Positions 1 through 11,843 of a DNA stretch of 64,000 bases are shown piece by piece. The stretch comes from Robiginitalea aestuariiviva (GTDB taxonomy: Bacteria > Bacteroidota > Bacteroidia > Flavobacteriales > Flavobacteriaceae). The translations under genes were made by a program, and so were the position numbers. The DNA is taken from contig NZ_JARPUQ010000003.1 of NCBI RefSeq assembly GCF_029537735.1, positions 1,561 through 65,560 on the forward strand, in the 5' to 3' direction. Under the pieces are notes generated by a model that saw only the letters and a program-made list of their open reading frames with translations, had not been told where the DNA came from and did not search any database. Numbering within the stretch: position 1 is the stretch's first letter; the number at the start of each line of letters is the position of its first letter.

Positions 1-3000
1 GATGCGGCAGCCAATTTCACAGCTACCGACGTAGAAGGTGCCCTGGCCGAACTGGCCGCAGGCAGCACCGACGACCAAAACATCAGCGGTTCCGGTTTGG
101 CCGGCACCACCCTGACCATCGGGATTGAGAATGGCACGGGCGAGACCGTAGACCTGTCTTCCCTGGTAAACGATGCGGATGCAGACCCGACCAACGAATA
201 CAACACCGGCATCAGCTTTGACGGCACCAACCTGACCGTGACCGATGCAGGTGGCAACCAGAGCGTGGATATCAGCGGCGTAAGCACTGACGACCAAACG
301 GCGGCCGAAGTAACCTACAGCAATGCCACTTCCGGGCTTACCGCCACGGACGTACAGGCAGCCATCGACGAGGTTGCTGCAGGCAGTACTGACGACCAGA
401 ACATTAGCGGTTCCGGTCTGGCTGGAACCACCCTGACCATCGGGATTGAAAACGGAACCGGAGAAACGGTAGACCTGTCTTCCCTGGTGAACGATGCGGA
501 TGCAGACCCGACCAACGAATACAACACCGGCATTAGCTTTGACGGCACCAACCTGACAGTTACCGATGCAGGCGGGAATCAGAGCGTGGATATCAGCGGT
601 GTAAGCACCGACGACCAGAACATCAGCGGCTCCGGCCTGGCCGGGACCACCCTGACCATCGGGATTGAGAACGGGACTTCCGAAACCGTAGACCTGTCTT
701 CCCTGGTGAACGACGCGGACGCCGATCCGACCAACGAATACAACACTGGCATCAGCTTTGACGGCACTAACCTGACCGTTACCGATGCAGGCGGGAACCA
801 AAGCGTGGATATCAGCGGGGTTTCTACTGACGATCAGAACATCAGCGGCTCTGCCCTGGTGGGAACCGACCTGACTATTGGCATCGAGAATGGTACCAGC
901 GAGACCATTGACCTGTCCAGCCTGGTGGGTACTGACGATCAGACTGCAGCTGAAGTAAGCATAGCCGATGCAGCAGCCAATTTCACGGCTACTGACGTGG
1001 AAGGAGCCCTGGCCGAACTGGCCGCGGGCAGCACTGACGACCAAACCATTTCTACGGATGGTACGGCCGGAAACCTCTCCATCGAGAGCGGCAACACCAT
1101 CACCCTTAATGTGGATGACGCGGACGCCGACCCGACCAACGAATACAACACCGGCGTAGCTATGAACGGCGGGGCACTGGAAGTTACCGATGGGGGAGGT
1201 ACCCAGTCTGCTAACCTGGTGAGTACCGATGCCAATAACGATATTGCCGTAGGCACGGACGGTGCCCTTTACCTGAATGTGGCTTCCGTTACCATTGCCG
1301 AAACCGTGACTAACCTTTCCGATAACGGAGACGGTACCTTCACTTATGTGAATGAAAGCGGGGCTAGCCAGACGGTGGCCAAAAGCGATATCACTGCCAA
1401 TGGCGATGGTACGTATACCTTTACCAACAATGACGGATCCGATGTGATCCTGGATACCCGCGCGGCTTCTAACCCGTACGATAATTCCACCAGTGGCCTA
1501 ACCGCCACGGATGTACAGGCGGCTATCGATGAGGTTGCCACAGGCAGCACCGACGACCAAAACATCAGCGGTTCCGGTTTGGCCGGCACCACCCTGACCA
1601 TCGGGATTGAGAATGGCACGGGCGAGACCGTAGACCTGTCTTCCCTGGTAAACGATGCGGATGCAGACCCGACCAACGAATACAACACCGGCATCAGCTT
1701 TGACGGCACCAACCTGACCGTAACCGATGCAGGCGGGAACCAGACTGTGGATATTAGCGGCGTAAGCACTGACGACCAGACTGCGGCCGAGGTGACCTAC
1801 AGTAACACCACTTCCGGGCTGACTGCCACCGATGTGCAGGCGGCTATCGATGAGGTTGCTGCGGGCAGCACCGATGACCAAACCATCTCCCTGACCGGGA
1901 ACACCCTGGCCATCGAGAGCGGCAACAGCATAGACCTGAGCGGTTACCTTGATAATACTGACGACCAGACGGCAGCCGAGGTGAGCATAGCCGATGCGGC
2001 AGCCAACTTTACGGCTACCGACGTAGAAGGTGCCCTGGCCGAACTGGCCGCTGGCAGCACCGATGATCAAACCATCTCCCTGACCGGGAACACCCTGGCC
2101 ATCGAGAGCGGCAACAGCGTAGACCTGAGCGGCTACCTGGACAACACCGACGACCAAACCATCTCCCTGACCGGGAACACCCTGGCCATTGAGAGCGGTA
2201 ACAGCGTAGACCTGAGCGGCTATTTGGACAACACGGACGACCAGACGGCAGCCGAGGTAAGCATAGCCGATGCGGCAGCCAATTTCACGGCTACCGATGT
2301 GGAAGGTGCCCTGGCCGAACTGGCCGCAGGCAGCACCGACGATCAGAACATCAGCGGTTCCGGTTTGGCCGGTACCACTCTGACCATTGGCATTGAGAAT
2401 GGGACTTCCGAAACCGTAGACCTGTCTTCCCTGGTGAACGACGCGGATGCAGACCCGACCAACGAATACAACACCGGTATCAGCTTTGACGGCACCAACC
2501 TGACCGTAACTGATGCAGGAGGCAACCAGAGTGTGGACATCAGCGGAGTAAGCACTGACGACCAGAACATTAGCGGTTCCGGCCTGGCCGGCACCACCCT
2601 GACCATCGGGATCGAGAACGGGACTTCTGAAACCGTAGACCTGTCTTCCCTGGTTAACGATGCGGATGCAGACCCGACCAACGAATACAACACCGGCATT
2701 AGCTTTGACGGCACCAACCTGACCGTTACCGATGCAGGCGGAAACCAGAGTGTTGACATCAGCGGGGTTTCTACCGACGATCAGAACATCAGCGGCTCTG
2801 CCCTGGTGGGAACAGACCTGACCATTGGCATTGAGAATGGAACCAGCGAGACCATAGATCTGTCCAGCCTGGTGGGTACTGACGATCAGACTGCGGCCGA
2901 GGTGACCTACAGCAACGCCACTTCCGGGCTTACCGCCATGGACGTACAGGCGGCTATCGATGAGGTTGCTGCGGGCAGCACCGACGACCAGAACATCAGC

Positions 3001-6000
3001 GGTTCCGGTTTGTCCGGCACCACCCTGACCATCGGGATCGAAAACGGCACGGGTGAGACCGTTGACCTGTCTTCCCTGGTAAATGATGCGGATGCAGATC
3101 CGACCAACGAATACAACACCGGCATCAGCTTTGACGGCACCAACCTGACCGTTACCGATGCAGGTGGGAACCAGAGCGTGGATATCAGCGGGGTTTCTAC
3201 CGATGATCAGAATATCAGCGGTTCCGGTCTGGCCGGCACCACCCTGACCATCGGGATCGAGAACGGGACTTCTGAAACCGTAGACCTGTCTTCCCTGGTG
3301 AACGACGCGGACGCCGATCCGACCAACGAATACAACACCGGCATCAGCTTTGACGGTACCAACCTGACCGTTACCGATGCAGGTGGCAACCAGAGTGTGG
3401 ATATTAGCGGCGTAAGCACTGACGACCAGACGGCTGCTGAAGTTAGCATCGCCGATGCGGCTGCCAACTTTACGGCTACCGACGTGGAAGGTGCCCTGGC
3501 CGAACTGGCCGCTGGCAGCACCGATGACCAAACCATCTCCCTGACCGGGAATACCCTGGCCATTGAGAGCGGTAACAGTATAGACCTGAGCGGCTATTTG
3601 GACAACACGGACGACCAGACTGCAGCCGAAGTAACCTACAGCAACGCCACCTCCGGGCTTACCGCTACGGATGTACAAGCCGCTATTGACGAGGTTGCTG
3701 CAGGCAGCACCGACGATCAGAACATCAGCGGTTCCGGTTTGGCCGGTACCACCCTGACCATCGGGATTGAGAACGGGACTTCCGAAACCGTAGACCTGTC
3801 TTCCCTGGTGAACGACGCGGACGCCGATCCGACCAACGAATACAACACCGGCATCAGCTTTGACGGCACCACCCTGACCGTAACCGATGCAGGCGGCAAC
3901 CAGACTGTCGATATCAGCGGGGTAAGCACCGACGACCAAAACATCTCCCTGACCGGGAACACCCTGGCCATTGAGAGCGGTAACAGTATAGACCTGAGCG
4001 GCTATTTGGACAACACGGACGACCAGACTGCAGCCGAAGTAACCTACAGCAACGCCACCTCCGGGCTTACCGCTACGGATGTACAAGCCGCTATTGACGA
4101 GGTTGCCGCTGGCAGCACCGACGATCAGAACATCAGCGGTTCCGGCTTGGCCGGCACCACCCTGACCATCGGGATCGAAAACGGCACCGGCGAGACCGTA
4201 GACCTGTCTTCCCTGGTGAACGATGCGGATGCAGACCCGACCAACGAATATAACACCGGCATCAGCTTTGACGGCACCACCCTGACCGTGACCGATGCAG
4301 GCGGGAACCAGAGTGTGGATATCAGCGGGGTTTCTACCGATGACCAGACGGCAGCCGAGGTAAGCATCGCCGATGCGGCAGCCAACTTTACGGCTACCGA
4401 CGTAGAAGGTGCCCTGGCCGAACTGGCCGCTGGCAGCACCGACGACCAGAACATCAGCGGCTCTGCCCTGGTCGGAACTGACCTGACTATTGGAATTGAG
4501 AATGGAACCAGCGAGACCATAGATCTGTCCAGCCTGGTAGGTACTGACGATCAGACTGCAGCCGAAGTAACCTACAGCAACGCCACTTCCGGGCTTACCG
4601 CTACGGATGTACAAGCCGCTATTGACGAGGTTGCCGCAGGCAGCACCGACGATCAGAACATCAGCGGTTCCGGTTTGGCCGGCACCACCCTGACCATAGG
4701 AATTGAAAACGGAACCGGAGAAACGGTAGACCTGTCTTCCCTGGTGAACGATGCGGATGCAGACCCGACCAACGAATACAATACCGGCATCAGCTTTGAC
4801 GGCACCACCCTGACCGTGACCGATGCAGGCGGGAACCAGAGTGTGGATATCAGCGGGGTTTCTACCGATGATCAGACTGCGGCTGAAGTAACCTATAGCA
4901 ACGCCACCTCCGGGCTTACCGCCACGGATGTACAGGCGGCTATTGATGAGGTTGCCGCTGGCAGTACCGACGACCAGAACATCAGCGGCTCTGCCCTGGT
5001 GGGAACAGACTTGACCATTGGTATCGAGAATGGTACCAGCGAGACTGTCGATCTGTCCAGCCTGGTAGGGACGGATGACCAGACTGCAGCTGAGGTAAGC
5101 ATTGCCGATGCGGCTGCCAACTTTACGGCTACCGACGTAGAAGGTGCCCTGGCCGAACTGGCCGCTGGCAGCACCGATGACCAAACCATCTCCCTGACCG
5201 GGAACACCCTGGCCATCGAGAGCGGCAACAGCGTAGACCTGAGCGGCTACCTGGACAACACCGACGATCAAACCATCTCCCTGACCGGGAACACCCTGGC
5301 CATTGAGAGCGGTAACAGTATAGACCTGAGCGGCTATTTGGACAACACGGACGACCAGACTGCAGCCGAAGTAACCTACAGCAACGCCACTTCCGGGCTT
5401 ACCGCTACGGATGTACAAGCCGCTATTGACGAGGTTGCCGCTGGCAGCACCGATGACCAAACCATCTCCCTGACCGGGAACACCCTGGCCATTGAGAGCG
5501 GCAACAGCGTAGACCTGAGCGGCTACCTGGACAACACCGATGCCCAGACCCTGTCTACAGACGGAACGGCTGGCAACATCAGCGTGTCCGGAGGCAATAC
5601 CATTACCCTGAATGTGGACGATGCGGATGCGGATGCCACCAATGAGATCCAGGACCTGAGCCTGACCGGCAACAGCCTGGCCCTCTCCGGCGACGCCACC
5701 CCGGTAGACCTGAGCGGTTACCTGGACAACACCGATGACCAGACGGCTGCTGAAGTTAGCATCGCCGATGCGGCAGCCAATTTCACAGCTACCGACGTAG
5801 AAGGAGCCCTGGCCGAACTGGCCGCAGGCAGCACCGACGACCAAAACATCAGCGGTTCCGGTTTGGCCGGTACCACCCTGACCATCGGGATTGAGAACGG
5901 GACTTCCGAAACCGTAGACCTGTCTTCCCTGGTGAACGATGCGGATGCCGATCCGACCAACGAATACAACACCGGCATCAGCTTTGACGGCACCAACCTG

Positions 6001-6962
6001 ACCGTAACCGATGCAGGCGGGAACCAGAGTGTGGATATCAGCGGGGTTTCTACCGATGATCAGACTGCGGCTGAAGTAACCTATAGCAACGCCACCTCCG
6101 GGCTTACCGCCACGGATGTACAGGCGGCTATTGATGAGGTTGCCGCTGGCAGTACCGACGACCAGAACATCAGCGGCTCTGCCCTGGTGGGAACAGACTT
6201 GACCATTGGTATCGAGAATGGTACCAGCGAGACTGTCGATCTGTCCAGCCTGGTAGGGACGGATGACCAGACTGCAGCCGAGGTAAGCATAGCCGATGCG
6301 GCAGCCAATTTCACGGCTACCGATGTGGAAGGTGCCCTGGCCGAACTGGCCGCAGGCAGCACCGACGACCAGAACATCAGCGGCTCTGCCCTGGTGGGAA
6401 CAGACTTGACCATTGGTATCGAGAATGGAACCAGCGAGACTGTCGATCTGTCCAGCCTGGTAGGGACGGATGACCAGACTGCAGCTGAAGTAAGCATTGC
6501 CGATGCGGCTGCCAATTTCACGGCTACCGACGTGGAAGGTGCCCTGGCCGAACTGGCCGCTGGCAGCACCGATGACCAAACCATCTCCCTGACCGGGAAC
6601 ACCCTGGCCATTGAGAGCGGCAACAGCGTAGACCTGAGCGGCTACCTGGACAACACCGATGCCCAGACCCTGTCTACAGACGGAACGGCTGGCAACATCA
6701 GCGTGTCCGGAGGCAATACCATTACCCTGAATGTGGACGATGCGGATGCGGATGCCACCAATGAGATCCAGGACCTGAGCCTGACCGGCAACAGCCTGGC
6801 CCTCTCCGGCGACGCCACCCCGGTAGACCTGAGCGGTTACCTGGATAACACGGACGACCAGACTGCAGCCGAGGTAACCTACAGTAATGCCACTTCCGGG
6901 CTTACCGCCACGGATGTACAGGCGGCTATTGATGAGGTTGCCGCTGGCAGCACCGACGACCA
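1..6962 (+). repeat. Coding tandem-repeat mosaic with long identical copies
   Basis: The modules of the giant protein are also highly similar at DNA level, with mostly silent differences. Two pairs are identical over long stretches by base-by-base reading: 5437-5726 equals 6556-6845 (290 bp, offset 1119), and 4819-5090 equals 6007-6278 (272 bp, offset 1188). Both offsets are multiples of three, so recombination between copies would keep the frame. Repeats this long could also cause assembly errors. Confidence 0.9.
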
Positions 6963-7386
6963 GTATGACGACGAGGTGCCGCTGCGCACGCCCATCGATG
7001 TGGACGAAGGCGGGGAAGCCTCCCCGACTGCGGAGACCAATGTGCAGGAAGTGATCAATGCCATTGCGCCGATCACCTCCAAGGCAGCCCGGATCTTTTA
7101 TCCGCCGTCCATTGCGATTGATGCTTCTACCAATGGCAGCGGATACACGGTAGACCTCTATGCCCAGTACGTGGCCCAATTCGGCACCCCGGCAGTTGCC
7201 AGTTCAGGTGCCCCTGCAGCCCTGCCCACATACGGCGCTACGGAGCTCTACTACTATGTGACCTATGCGGACCCGGCGGTTTTTGCTAACATGAGTATTG
7301 ATGCCAATGGTGTACTTACCTACGACATCATCGGACAACCTGCGGATTACAACTCCCTGATTAACGTTGTCTTTGTTGTAAAGTAA
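1..7386 (+). CDS. Giant repetitive surface protein, 5' end outside the window
   Basis: The reading frame is open from base 1 to the TAA at 7384-7386, so the real start lies upstream; at least 2,461 codons are visible. Almost all of it is a mosaic of a few modules joined by the linker STDDQ or NTDDQ: a ~72-residue module ([12 protein letters not shown] to [11 protein letters not shown], about a dozen copies), two ~34-residue modules containing [16 protein letters not shown] or [16 protein letters not shown], and ~29-35-residue modules such as [17 protein letters not shown] distinct NGDGT-type segment sits near 1260-1480. The last ~140 residues (from about 6964) are non-repetitive, begin [10 protein letters not shown] and end [10 protein letters not shown]. 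They do not look like a type A or B type IX sorting domain. The composition is acidic and rich in Thr/Ser/Asp/Gly with no cysteine. The next two genes encode a type B type IX substrate and a PorP/SprF protein, so I infer an exported filament or adhesin. No catalytic domain is visible. Confidence 0.85.
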   Translation, partial: DAAANFTATDVEGALAELAAGSTDDQNISGSGLAGTTLTIGIENGTGETVDLSSLVNDADADPTNEYNTGISFDGTNLTVTDAGGNQSVDISGVSTDDQTAAEVTYSNATSGLTATDVQAAIDEVAAGSTDDQNISGSGLAGTTLTIGIENGTGETVDLSSLVNDADADPTNEYNTGISFDGTNLTVTDAGGNQSVDISGVSTDDQNISGSGLAGTTLTIGIENGTSETVDLSSLVNDADADPTNEYNTGISFDGTNLTVTDAGGNQSVDISGVSTDDQNISGSALVGTDLTIGIENGTSETIDLSSLVGTDDQTAAEVSIADAAANFTATDVEGALAELAAGSTDDQTISTDGTAGNLSIESGNTITLNVDDADADPTNEYNTGVAMNGGALEVTDGGGTQSANLVSTDANNDIAVGTDGALYLNVASVTIAETVTNLSDNGDGTFTYVNESGASQTVAKSDITANGDGTYTFTNNDGSDVILDTRAASNPYDNSTSGLTATDVQAAIDEVATGSTDDQNISGSGLAGTTLTIGIENGTGETVDLSSLVNDADADPTNEYNTGISFDGTNLTVTDAGGNQTVDISGVSTDDQTAAEVTYSNTTSGLTATDVQAAIDEVAAGSTDDQTISLTGNTLAIESGNSIDLSGYLDNTDDQTAAEVSIADAAANFTATDVEGALAELAAGSTDDQTISLTGNTLAIESGNSVDLSGYLDNTDDQTISLTGNTLAIESGNSVDLSGYLDNTDDQTAAEVSIADAAANFTATDVEGALAELAAGSTDDQNISGSGLAGTTLTIGIENGTSETVDLSSLVNDADADPTNEYNTGISFDGTNLTVTDAGGNQSVDISGVSTDDQNISGSGLAGTTLTIGIENGTSETVDLSSLVNDADADPTNEYNTGISFDGTNLTVTDAGGNQSVDISGVSTDDQNISGSALVGTDLTIGIENGTSETIDLSSLVGTDDQTAAEVTYSNATSGLTAMDVQAAIDEVAAGSTDDQNISGSGLSGTTLTIGIENGTGETVDLSSLVNDADADPTNEYNTGISFDGTNLTVTDAGGNQSVDISGVSTDDQNISGSGLAGTTLTIGIENGTSETVDLSSLVNDADADPTNEYNTGISFDGTNLTVTDAGGNQSVDISGVSTDDQTAAEVSIADAAANFTATDVEGALAELAAGSTDDQTISLTGNTLAIESGNSIDLSGYLDNTDDQTAAEVTYSNATSGLTATDVQAAIDEVAAGSTDDQNISGSGLAGTTLTIGIENGTSETVDLSSLVNDADADPTNEYNTGISFDGTTLTVTDAGGNQTVDISGVSTDDQNISLTGNTLAIESGNSIDLSGYLDNTDDQTAAEVTYSNATSGLTATDVQAAIDEVAAGSTDDQNISGSGLAGTTLTIGIENGTGETVDLSSLVNDADADPTNEYNTGISFDGTTLTVTDAGGNQSVDISGVSTDDQTAAEVSIADAAANFTATDVEGALAELAAGSTDDQNISGSALVGTDLTIGIENGTSETIDLSSLVGTDDQTAAEVTYSNATSGLTATDVQAAIDEVAAGSTDDQNISGSGLAGTTLTIGIENGTGETVDLSSLVNDADADPTNEYNTGISFDGTTLTVTDAGGNQSVDISGVSTDDQTAAEVTYSNATSGLTATDVQAAIDEVAAGSTDDQNISGSALVGTDLTIGIENGTSETVDLSSLVGTDDQTAAEVSIADAAANFTATDVEGALAELAAGSTDDQTISLTGNTLAIESGNSVDLSGYLDNTDDQTISLTGNTLAIESGNSIDLSGYLDNTDDQTAAEVTYSNATSGLTATDVQAAIDEVAAGSTDDQTISLTGNTLAIESGNSVDLSGYLDNTDAQTLSTDGTAGNISVSGGNTITLNVDDADADATNEIQDLSLTGNSLALSGDATPVDLSGYLDNTDDQTAAEVSIADAAANFTATDVEGALAELAAGSTDDQNISGSGLAGTTLTIGIENGTSETVDLSSLVNDADADPTNEYNTGISFDGTNLTVTDAGGNQSVDISGVSTDDQTAAEVTYSNATSGLTATDVQAAIDEVAAGSTDDQNISGSALVGTDLTIGIENGTSETVDLSSLVGTDDQTAAEVSIADAAANFTATDVEGALAELAAGSTDDQNISGSALVGTDLTIGIENGTSETVDLSSLVGTDDQTAAEVSIADAAANFTATDVEGALAELAAGSTDDQTISLTGNTLAIESGNSVDLSGYLDNTDAQTLSTDGTAGNISVSGGNTITLNVDDADADATNEIQDLSLTGNSLALSGDATPVDLSGYLDNTDDQTAAEVTYSNATSGLTATDVQAAIDEVAAGSTDDQYDDEVPLRTPIDVDEGGEASPTAETNVQEVINAIAPITSKAARIFYPPSIAIDASTNGSGYTVDLYAQYVAQFGTPAVASSGAPAALPTYGATELYYYVTYADPAVFANMSIDANGVLTYDIIGQPADYNSLINVVFVVK

Positions 7387-7408
7387 GAACCCTGACGCCA
7401 CCCAGACC

Positions 7409-9421
7409 TTGAAAACGAACCTACCACATATCACCAAACTAAGCGGCCTGCTTTTCCTGCTCCTGGGCATGTACCAGGTGCAGGGGCAGTTCCTGCTGCA
7501 GGCGCCCAACTCCGGGGATGAGAACAATTTCCGCTGGTACGAGGCCTCCGACCCGGCCACCGTACTTGGAACAGACTTCTTTTACGAAGCGACCACCCCG
7601 GGTATTTATTTTGCCACCTACGACGGTACGGCCTGTGGCTCCAATGCCACTGGATATTTTATCCTGACGGATTGCAGCAGCCCGGACAACGAGGTAACCC
7701 TGGATATTTCGGCCAATGTGAATGCCAGTGCCACCGTAAGCTGGTCGCCGGCGGTAAGTGGGGACCCGCTGCGGCCTATGGTGATTTCCACCCAGGCCGT
7801 TACCACATATACGGCATCGGTAATCAAGGCCGGAGTGGCCAGCGCCCTGCCGTCGTTTACCATTGTCTGTATGCAACAGGCGGCTACCCTGGTAGACGAC
7901 TTTGTAACCGTGAACGAGGATGTGGATGTGGTGGTGCCCCTGTACCTGAACGACACCGGGATTCCGGACGACGGGATTCTGACCGTGACCAACCCCCCGA
8001 ACGGAACGGCCACTATTGACGACAACGGGACGCCCAACGACCCTTCAGACGATATTGTGACCTATACGCCGGATCCGGATTTCAACGGCACAGATTCCTT
8101 TGAATACACCGTGTGTACTGCTTCCGGATATTGCAGCACCGCCGTGGTTAACGTAACGGTGAACCCCATTGTGGATGCGGTGGACGATGTGGCGGCAACC
8201 TTTGTAAGCGTTCCCATTGACATCAATGTGCTGACCAACGACAACGATGTGCCTTCTGCCGGGGCCTGTACGATCAACGACCCGGCCAACGGTACCGTAA
8301 CCATGGACGATAACGGCACGCCGAACGACCCGTCCGACGATATGCTCACTTATACCCCCGACCCCGGGTTTATTGGTACGGACTCTTTTACGTATACCAT
8401 ATGTGATGACCTCGGACGTTGCGATACGGCCACGGTGACCATCATCGTAAACCCGCCCGGGGTAGACCTGGACAGCGATAACGACGGGATTGTGGACACC
8501 TTTGAGGACCTGGATCTGGACGGGGACGGCGATCCTTCCACCAACCCTACCGATACCGACGGGGACGGCGTACCGGATTACCTGGATATCGATTCCGATA
8601 ACGATGGGATCCCGGATAACGTGGAGGCCCAGAGCACGACGGGTTACCTGGCCCCCAGCGGGGAGGATATGAATGCCAACGGCCTGGACGATGCCTATGA
8701 AAACGGCGGCGGCCTGGGGGTAATCCCCGAAGATACTGACGGGGACGGCATCCCGGATTATGTGGATTCTGACAGCGACAATGATGGTGTCCCGGACGTA
8801 ATTGAGGCCCACGACTGGGATCAAGACGGGGTTGCGGATGTGGTGTTGGTCGGTTCCGACAAGGACAACGACGGCCTGGACGACGGCTTTGAAGGATCTA
8901 CCTCCATAGACGATGATATCAATGACGAGATCGACAACCCGGTGGGCGACCTGCCGGATACCGACAGCGACGGGGAATCCGATTACCGGGATACCGACGA
9001 CGACGGGGACCGCCTGCTGACTATTGATGAAGATGCCAACGGCGATGGTATGCTGTATAATGACGACGTGGACCAGGACGGCACCCCGGACTATCTGGAA
9101 CCCAACCCCGGAGAAGATCCCATTGAGATCTATAACGTATTGACTCCCAATGGGGATGGCGCACACGATTATCTGAAAATCGAAGGCCTGGAAGATTTCC
9201 CGAACAACACCATCCGGATCTACAACCGATGGGGCGTGCTGGTCTTCACCACCAGGGCTTACGATACGGCAGGAAATGTGTTTGATGGCACTTCCCAGGG
9301 CCGGGTAACCATACAACAGGAGAATAAGTTGCCGGTAGGTACCTATTTCTATATCCTGGATTACGAGGACCGCGCCGGGCAGATGCAATCGCGCACGGGC
9401 TATCTCTACTTAAACCGATAA
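7409..9421 (+). CDS. Type IX secretion (type B CTD) protein with Ig-like domains and TSP3 Ca-binding repeats
   Basis: 670 residues. The start is a TTG 22 bp after the giant gene's stop; it gives a clean signal peptide ending near VQGQF, and no ATG gives a better one. Two Ig/cadherin-like repeats follow (about 135-250 and 253-350), both with [12 protein letters not shown] and TYTPDP. Residues ~352-575 are thrombospondin type 3 style Ca-binding repeats ([22 protein letters not shown] and similar). The last ~90 residues are the gliding-motility-associated C-terminal domain ([37 protein letters not shown]), the type B sorting domain of the type IX secretion system. The product should be secreted through the outer membrane, probably with the PorP/SprF protein encoded next. 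Its role beside the giant repeat protein is inferred to be a partner or anchor. Confidence 0.9.
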   Translation: MKTNLPHITKLSGLLFLLLGMYQVQGQFLLQAPNSGDENNFRWYEASDPATVLGTDFFYEATTPGIYFATYDGTACGSNATGYFILTDCSSPDNEVTLDISANVNASATVSWSPAVSGDPLRPMVISTQAVTTYTASVIKAGVASALPSFTIVCMQQAATLVDDFVTVNEDVDVVVPLYLNDTGIPDDGILTVTNPPNGTATIDDNGTPNDPSDDIVTYTPDPDFNGTDSFEYTVCTASGYCSTAVVNVTVNPIVDAVDDVAATFVSVPIDINVLTNDNDVPSAGACTINDPANGTVTMDDNGTPNDPSDDMLTYTPDPGFIGTDSFTYTICDDLGRCDTATVTIIVNPPGVDLDSDNDGIVDTFEDLDLDGDGDPSTNPTDTDGDGVPDYLDIDSDNDGIPDNVEAQSTTGYLAPSGEDMNANGLDDAYENGGGLGVIPEDTDGDGIPDYVDSDSDNDGVPDVIEAHDWDQDGVADVVLVGSDKDNDGLDDGFEGSTSIDDDINDEIDNPVGDLPDTDSDGESDYRDTDDDGDRLLTIDEDANGDGMLYNDDVDQDGTPDYLEPNPGEDPIEIYNVLTPNGDGAHDYLKIEGLEDFPNNTIRIYNRWGVLVFTTRAYDTAGNVFDGTSQGRVTIQQENKLPVGTYFYILDYEDRAGQMQSRTGYLYLNR

Positions 9422-9425
9422 GGGC

Positions 9426-10388
9426 ATGAAGGGCATTAACAACTTTGGGATTTTGAGTATTCGCCGGGCCGGGATGGCCCTGCTGGCGGCAGGCTGCCTT
9501 TGGGGCGCCGGGCTGCAGGCACAACAGGATGCCCAGTACACCCAGTATATGTACAACACCGTAAGTGTGAACCCGGGCTATGCCGGTTCCCGCGGCAACA
9601 TGAGTATTGCGGCCCTGTACCGGGCCCAGTGGGTGGGCCTGGACGGGGCGCCCAAAACCCAAACCCTGAACTTGCACTCTCCCGTGGGCTATCGCGGGCT
9701 GGGAATGGGGGTTTCCATTGTGAACGACCAGATCGGGCCTACCTCCGAGACCTATTTTGACGGGGACATCTCCTATACCATACAGGTGGGGCCGGAGCAG
9801 CGCCTGAGTTTTGGGGTGAAAGGGAGCGTGCACCTGCTGGATATCCGCTTCTCGGAACTGAACCAGGACCCCAATTACCCGGATGCCCAGTTGCAGGCCG
9901 ATATACAGAACCGCCTTTCACCCAATGTGGGGGCCGGGGTCTATTACCATACCGAACACTTCTATGCCGGGCTTTCCATCCCCCGCTTCCTGGAAACACG
10001 GCATTTTGATGAATCTTCCCTGTCTACGGCAAATGAGCAGATGAACTTCTATTTCATTACCGGCTATGTGTGGGACCTGAACGACCTCTGGAAATTCAAG
10101 CCAACCATCCTGGCCAAGGCCACCTCCGGGGCGCCCTTGCAAGCAGATTTATCCGCCAACTTCATGTATGACGAGAAGTTTATTTTCGGGGCAGCTTACC
10201 GCTGGGATGCTGCCTTCAGCGGGATGATCGGCTTTAATATTTCCCGTTCCTTCCTGATCGGGCTGGCCTATGACCGGGAGATTACCGAGCTGGGGAGCGC
10301 CGCGTTCAACAACGGTTCCTTCGAGGTGATCATGCGCTACGATTTTATCCGTACGGTGGGCAATATCAAGAGCCCGCGTTTCTTCTGA
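9426..10388 (+). CDS. PorP/SprF family type IX secretion outer-membrane protein
   Basis: 320 residues, starting 4 bp after the previous stop. A signal peptide (ending near AGLQAQ) is followed by the family's N-terminal signature QDAQYTQYMYNTVSVNPGYAG, with YRAQWVGLDGAPKTQ and GLGMGVSIVNDQIGPTSE after it. The rest alternates short beta strands as in a membrane barrel. SprF is needed in Flavobacterium for delivery of the adhesin SprB, and PorP/SprF genes commonly sit beside genes for type B substrates. The three-gene order here (giant protein, type B protein, PorP/SprF) fits one operon. No clear terminator follows, only a short ACCCC/GGGGT dyad near 10405-10420. Confidence 0.93.
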   Translation: MKGINNFGILSIRRAGMALLAAGCLWGAGLQAQQDAQYTQYMYNTVSVNPGYAGSRGNMSIAALYRAQWVGLDGAPKTQTLNLHSPVGYRGLGMGVSIVNDQIGPTSETYFDGDISYTIQVGPEQRLSFGVKGSVHLLDIRFSELNQDPNYPDAQLQADIQNRLSPNVGAGVYYHTEHFYAGLSIPRFLETRHFDESSLSTANEQMNFYFITGYVWDLNDLWKFKPTILAKATSGAPLQADLSANFMYDEKFIFGAAYRWDAAFSGMIGFNISRSFLIGLAYDREITELGSAAFNNGSFEVIMRYDFIRTVGNIKSPRFF

Positions 10389-10435
10389 TCACCCAATTTT
10401 AAGAACCCCTTAACGGGGGTCTGCGGCAAAGGCCG

Positions 10436-10443
10436 TATTTTTG
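10436..10443 (+). promoter_or_regulatory. Bacteroidota -7 promoter element for idi
   Basis: TATTTTTG matches TAnnTTTG. It ends 7 nt before the ATG at 10451, so the mRNA may be leaderless or nearly so. Confidence 0.6.
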
Positions 10444-10450
10444 GGGAGTG

Positions 10451-10987
10451 ATGGAAGAAAAGGTGATTTTGGTGAGCCCCGAGGACGAGGTCCTGGGGAC
10501 CATGCCCAAAATGGAGGCACACGAAAAAGCGGTCCTGCACCGCGCATTCTCTGTATTTGTACTGAATCAAAAAGGGGAACTTATGCTGCAGCAGCGCGCA
10601 GCGGATAAGTACCATTCCCCCCTGTTGTGGACCAACACTTGTTGCAGCCACCAGCGCCTGGGGGAGTCCAATGTGCAAGCCGGGAAACGGCGCCTGCAGG
10701 AAGAGATGGGTTTTGAGACTGAGCTGCAGGAATTGTTTTCCTTTATCTATAAGGCCCCATTCGACAACGGCCTGACCGAGCACGAGCTGGACCACGTTTT
10801 GCTGGGGTATTTTGAGGATGCGCCCCGGATTAACCCGGAGGAGGTGGAAGCCTGGAAGTGGATGCCCCTGGATGCAGTGGCACAAGACCTGGAAGCCCGT
10901 CCCGGCCACTACACAGCCTGGTTCCGCATCGTCTTCCGCAGATTCTATGATTACATTCAATCCCAATCCGGAAACCATGAAGGTTAA
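10451..10987 (+). CDS. idi: Isopentenyl-diphosphate delta-isomerase (type I)
   Basis: 178 residues. Interconverts isopentenyl and dimethylallyl diphosphate, supplying isoprenoids such as menaquinone, carotenoids and undecaprenyl lipids. The Nudix-like fold is recognisable: HRAFSVFVLNQKGELMLQQR, the catalytic cysteine in TNTCCSHQ, the Nudix-type helix RRLQEEMGFETEL, and the glutamates of EHELDHV. I chose ATG 10451 over the GTG at 10448 because MEEKVILVSPEDEVLG matches relatives. A promoter box lies 7 nt upstream. The 3' end overlaps the next gene by 11 bp. Confidence 0.95.
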   Translation: MEEKVILVSPEDEVLGTMPKMEAHEKAVLHRAFSVFVLNQKGELMLQQRAADKYHSPLLWTNTCCSHQRLGESNVQAGKRRLQEEMGFETELQELFSFIYKAPFDNGLTEHELDHVLLGYFEDAPRINPEEVEAWKWMPLDAVAQDLEARPGHYTAWFRIVFRRFYDYIQSQSGNHEG

Positions 10988-11384
10988 AGTTAGCCGCAAG
11001 GCCCATTTTAATGCCGCCCACCGCCTGTTTCGGGCAGACTGGGACGATGCTGCCAACAAGGAGGTATTCGGCAAGTGCAGCAACCCCCTGTACCACGGGC
11101 ACAATTATGAACTGATTGTAAGCGTAACCGGCCCCATTGACCCCCGCACCGGTTTTGTGATGGACATGAAGGTGTTGAAAGACCTGATCCGCACCCATGT
11201 GGAAGATGCCCTGGATCACAAGAACCTGAACCAGGAAGTGCCTGAATTCAAAGACCTGAACCCCACGGCCGAAAATATTGCGGTGGTGATTTGGAACCGG
11301 TTGCGACCCCATATAGACCAGGGCAGCGACCTGGAGGTTCAGCTTTTCGAGACTCCCCGCAACTTTGTAACCTATTCAGGGTAG
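10977..11384 (+). CDS. 6-carboxytetrahydropterin synthase / 6-pyruvoyl-tetrahydropterin synthase family (QueD-like)
   Basis: 135 residues; the ATG overlaps the end of idi. The Zn ligands of the family are visible: the AHFNAAH histidine and HGHNY. The catalytic cysteine is in FGKCSNPLYHGHNY, and the acidic ETP motif is near the C-terminus (QLFETPRNF). Members convert dihydroneopterin triphosphate to carboxytetrahydropterin (queuosine pathway) or pyruvoyltetrahydropterin. No other queuosine or biopterin gene is in the window, so the exact product cannot be settled here. Very tight spacing (2 bp) to the peroxiredoxin gene suggests co-transcription. Confidence 0.88.
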   Translation: MKVKVSRKAHFNAAHRLFRADWDDAANKEVFGKCSNPLYHGHNYELIVSVTGPIDPRTGFVMDMKVLKDLIRTHVEDALDHKNLNQEVPEFKDLNPTAENIAVVIWNRLRPHIDQGSDLEVQLFETPRNFVTYSG

Positions 11385-11386
11385 GT

Positions 11387-11842
11387 ATGGGCTTAAGCAT
11401 TGGATCCAAAGCCCCTGAATTTACCCTGCAGGACCAGGACGGCCAAACCTTCCGTCTTTCGGAACATCTGGGTACCCAGCCTGTGGTGGTCTTCTTCTAC
11501 CCCAAGGATTTTACCCCGGGATGTACGGCCGAGGTGTGTTCGTTTCGCGACAGTTATGAGGCGTTCACCGACGCCGGGGCGCTGGTAATCGGTATTAGCG
11601 CAGATACGGAAGAATCTCACCATAAATTCGCCTCGCGTTACCGGGTTCCCTTCCGGCTGCTGAGCGATCCGCAGGGGAAGGCCCGCCGCGCCTTTGGTGT
11701 GGAGGCCCGGATGTTTGGCTTGTTGCCCGGAAGGGAGACCTTTGTGATTGACCGGGGCGGTACCATAGCCCTGGCCTTCCGTTCCCTCCATTTTAAGGGG
11801 CATATGGACCAGGCATTAAACGCCCTCAAAAAACTGAAGTAG
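11387..11842 (+). CDS. bcp: Thioredoxin-dependent thiol peroxidase, Bcp/PrxQ type
   Basis: 151 residues. Reduces hydroperoxides with electrons from thioredoxin. The signature KDFTPGCTAEVCSFRDSY holds the peroxidatic cysteine (Cys46) and, five residues later, the resolving cysteine (Cys51), which is the classic two-cysteine Bcp arrangement. The N-terminal GSKAPEFTLQDQDGQTF and the later FVIDRGG are also family-typical. ATG 11387 starts 2 bp after the upstream stop; the frame extends further upstream only inside the preceding gene. It ends 1 bp before manA. Confidence 0.93.
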   Translation: MGLSIGSKAPEFTLQDQDGQTFRLSEHLGTQPVVVFFYPKDFTPGCTAEVCSFRDSYEAFTDAGALVIGISADTEESHHKFASRYRVPFRLLSDPQGKARRAFGVEARMFGLLPGRETFVIDRGGTIALAFRSLHFKGHMDQALNALKKLK

Positions 11843-11843
11843 C

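Noticed and set aside
1-6962. CRISPR-like repetition
   Set aside because: The repeats are coding, far longer than CRISPR repeats, contiguous rather than spaced by unique spacers, and no cas gene is near.
1498-7179. A 1,893-codon open frame on the minus strand inside the giant repeat gene
   Set aside because: It mirrors the repeat modules of the plus-strand gene. The repeats lack stops in that antisense frame, so it stays open by periodicity. It has no signal, domain or plausible start.
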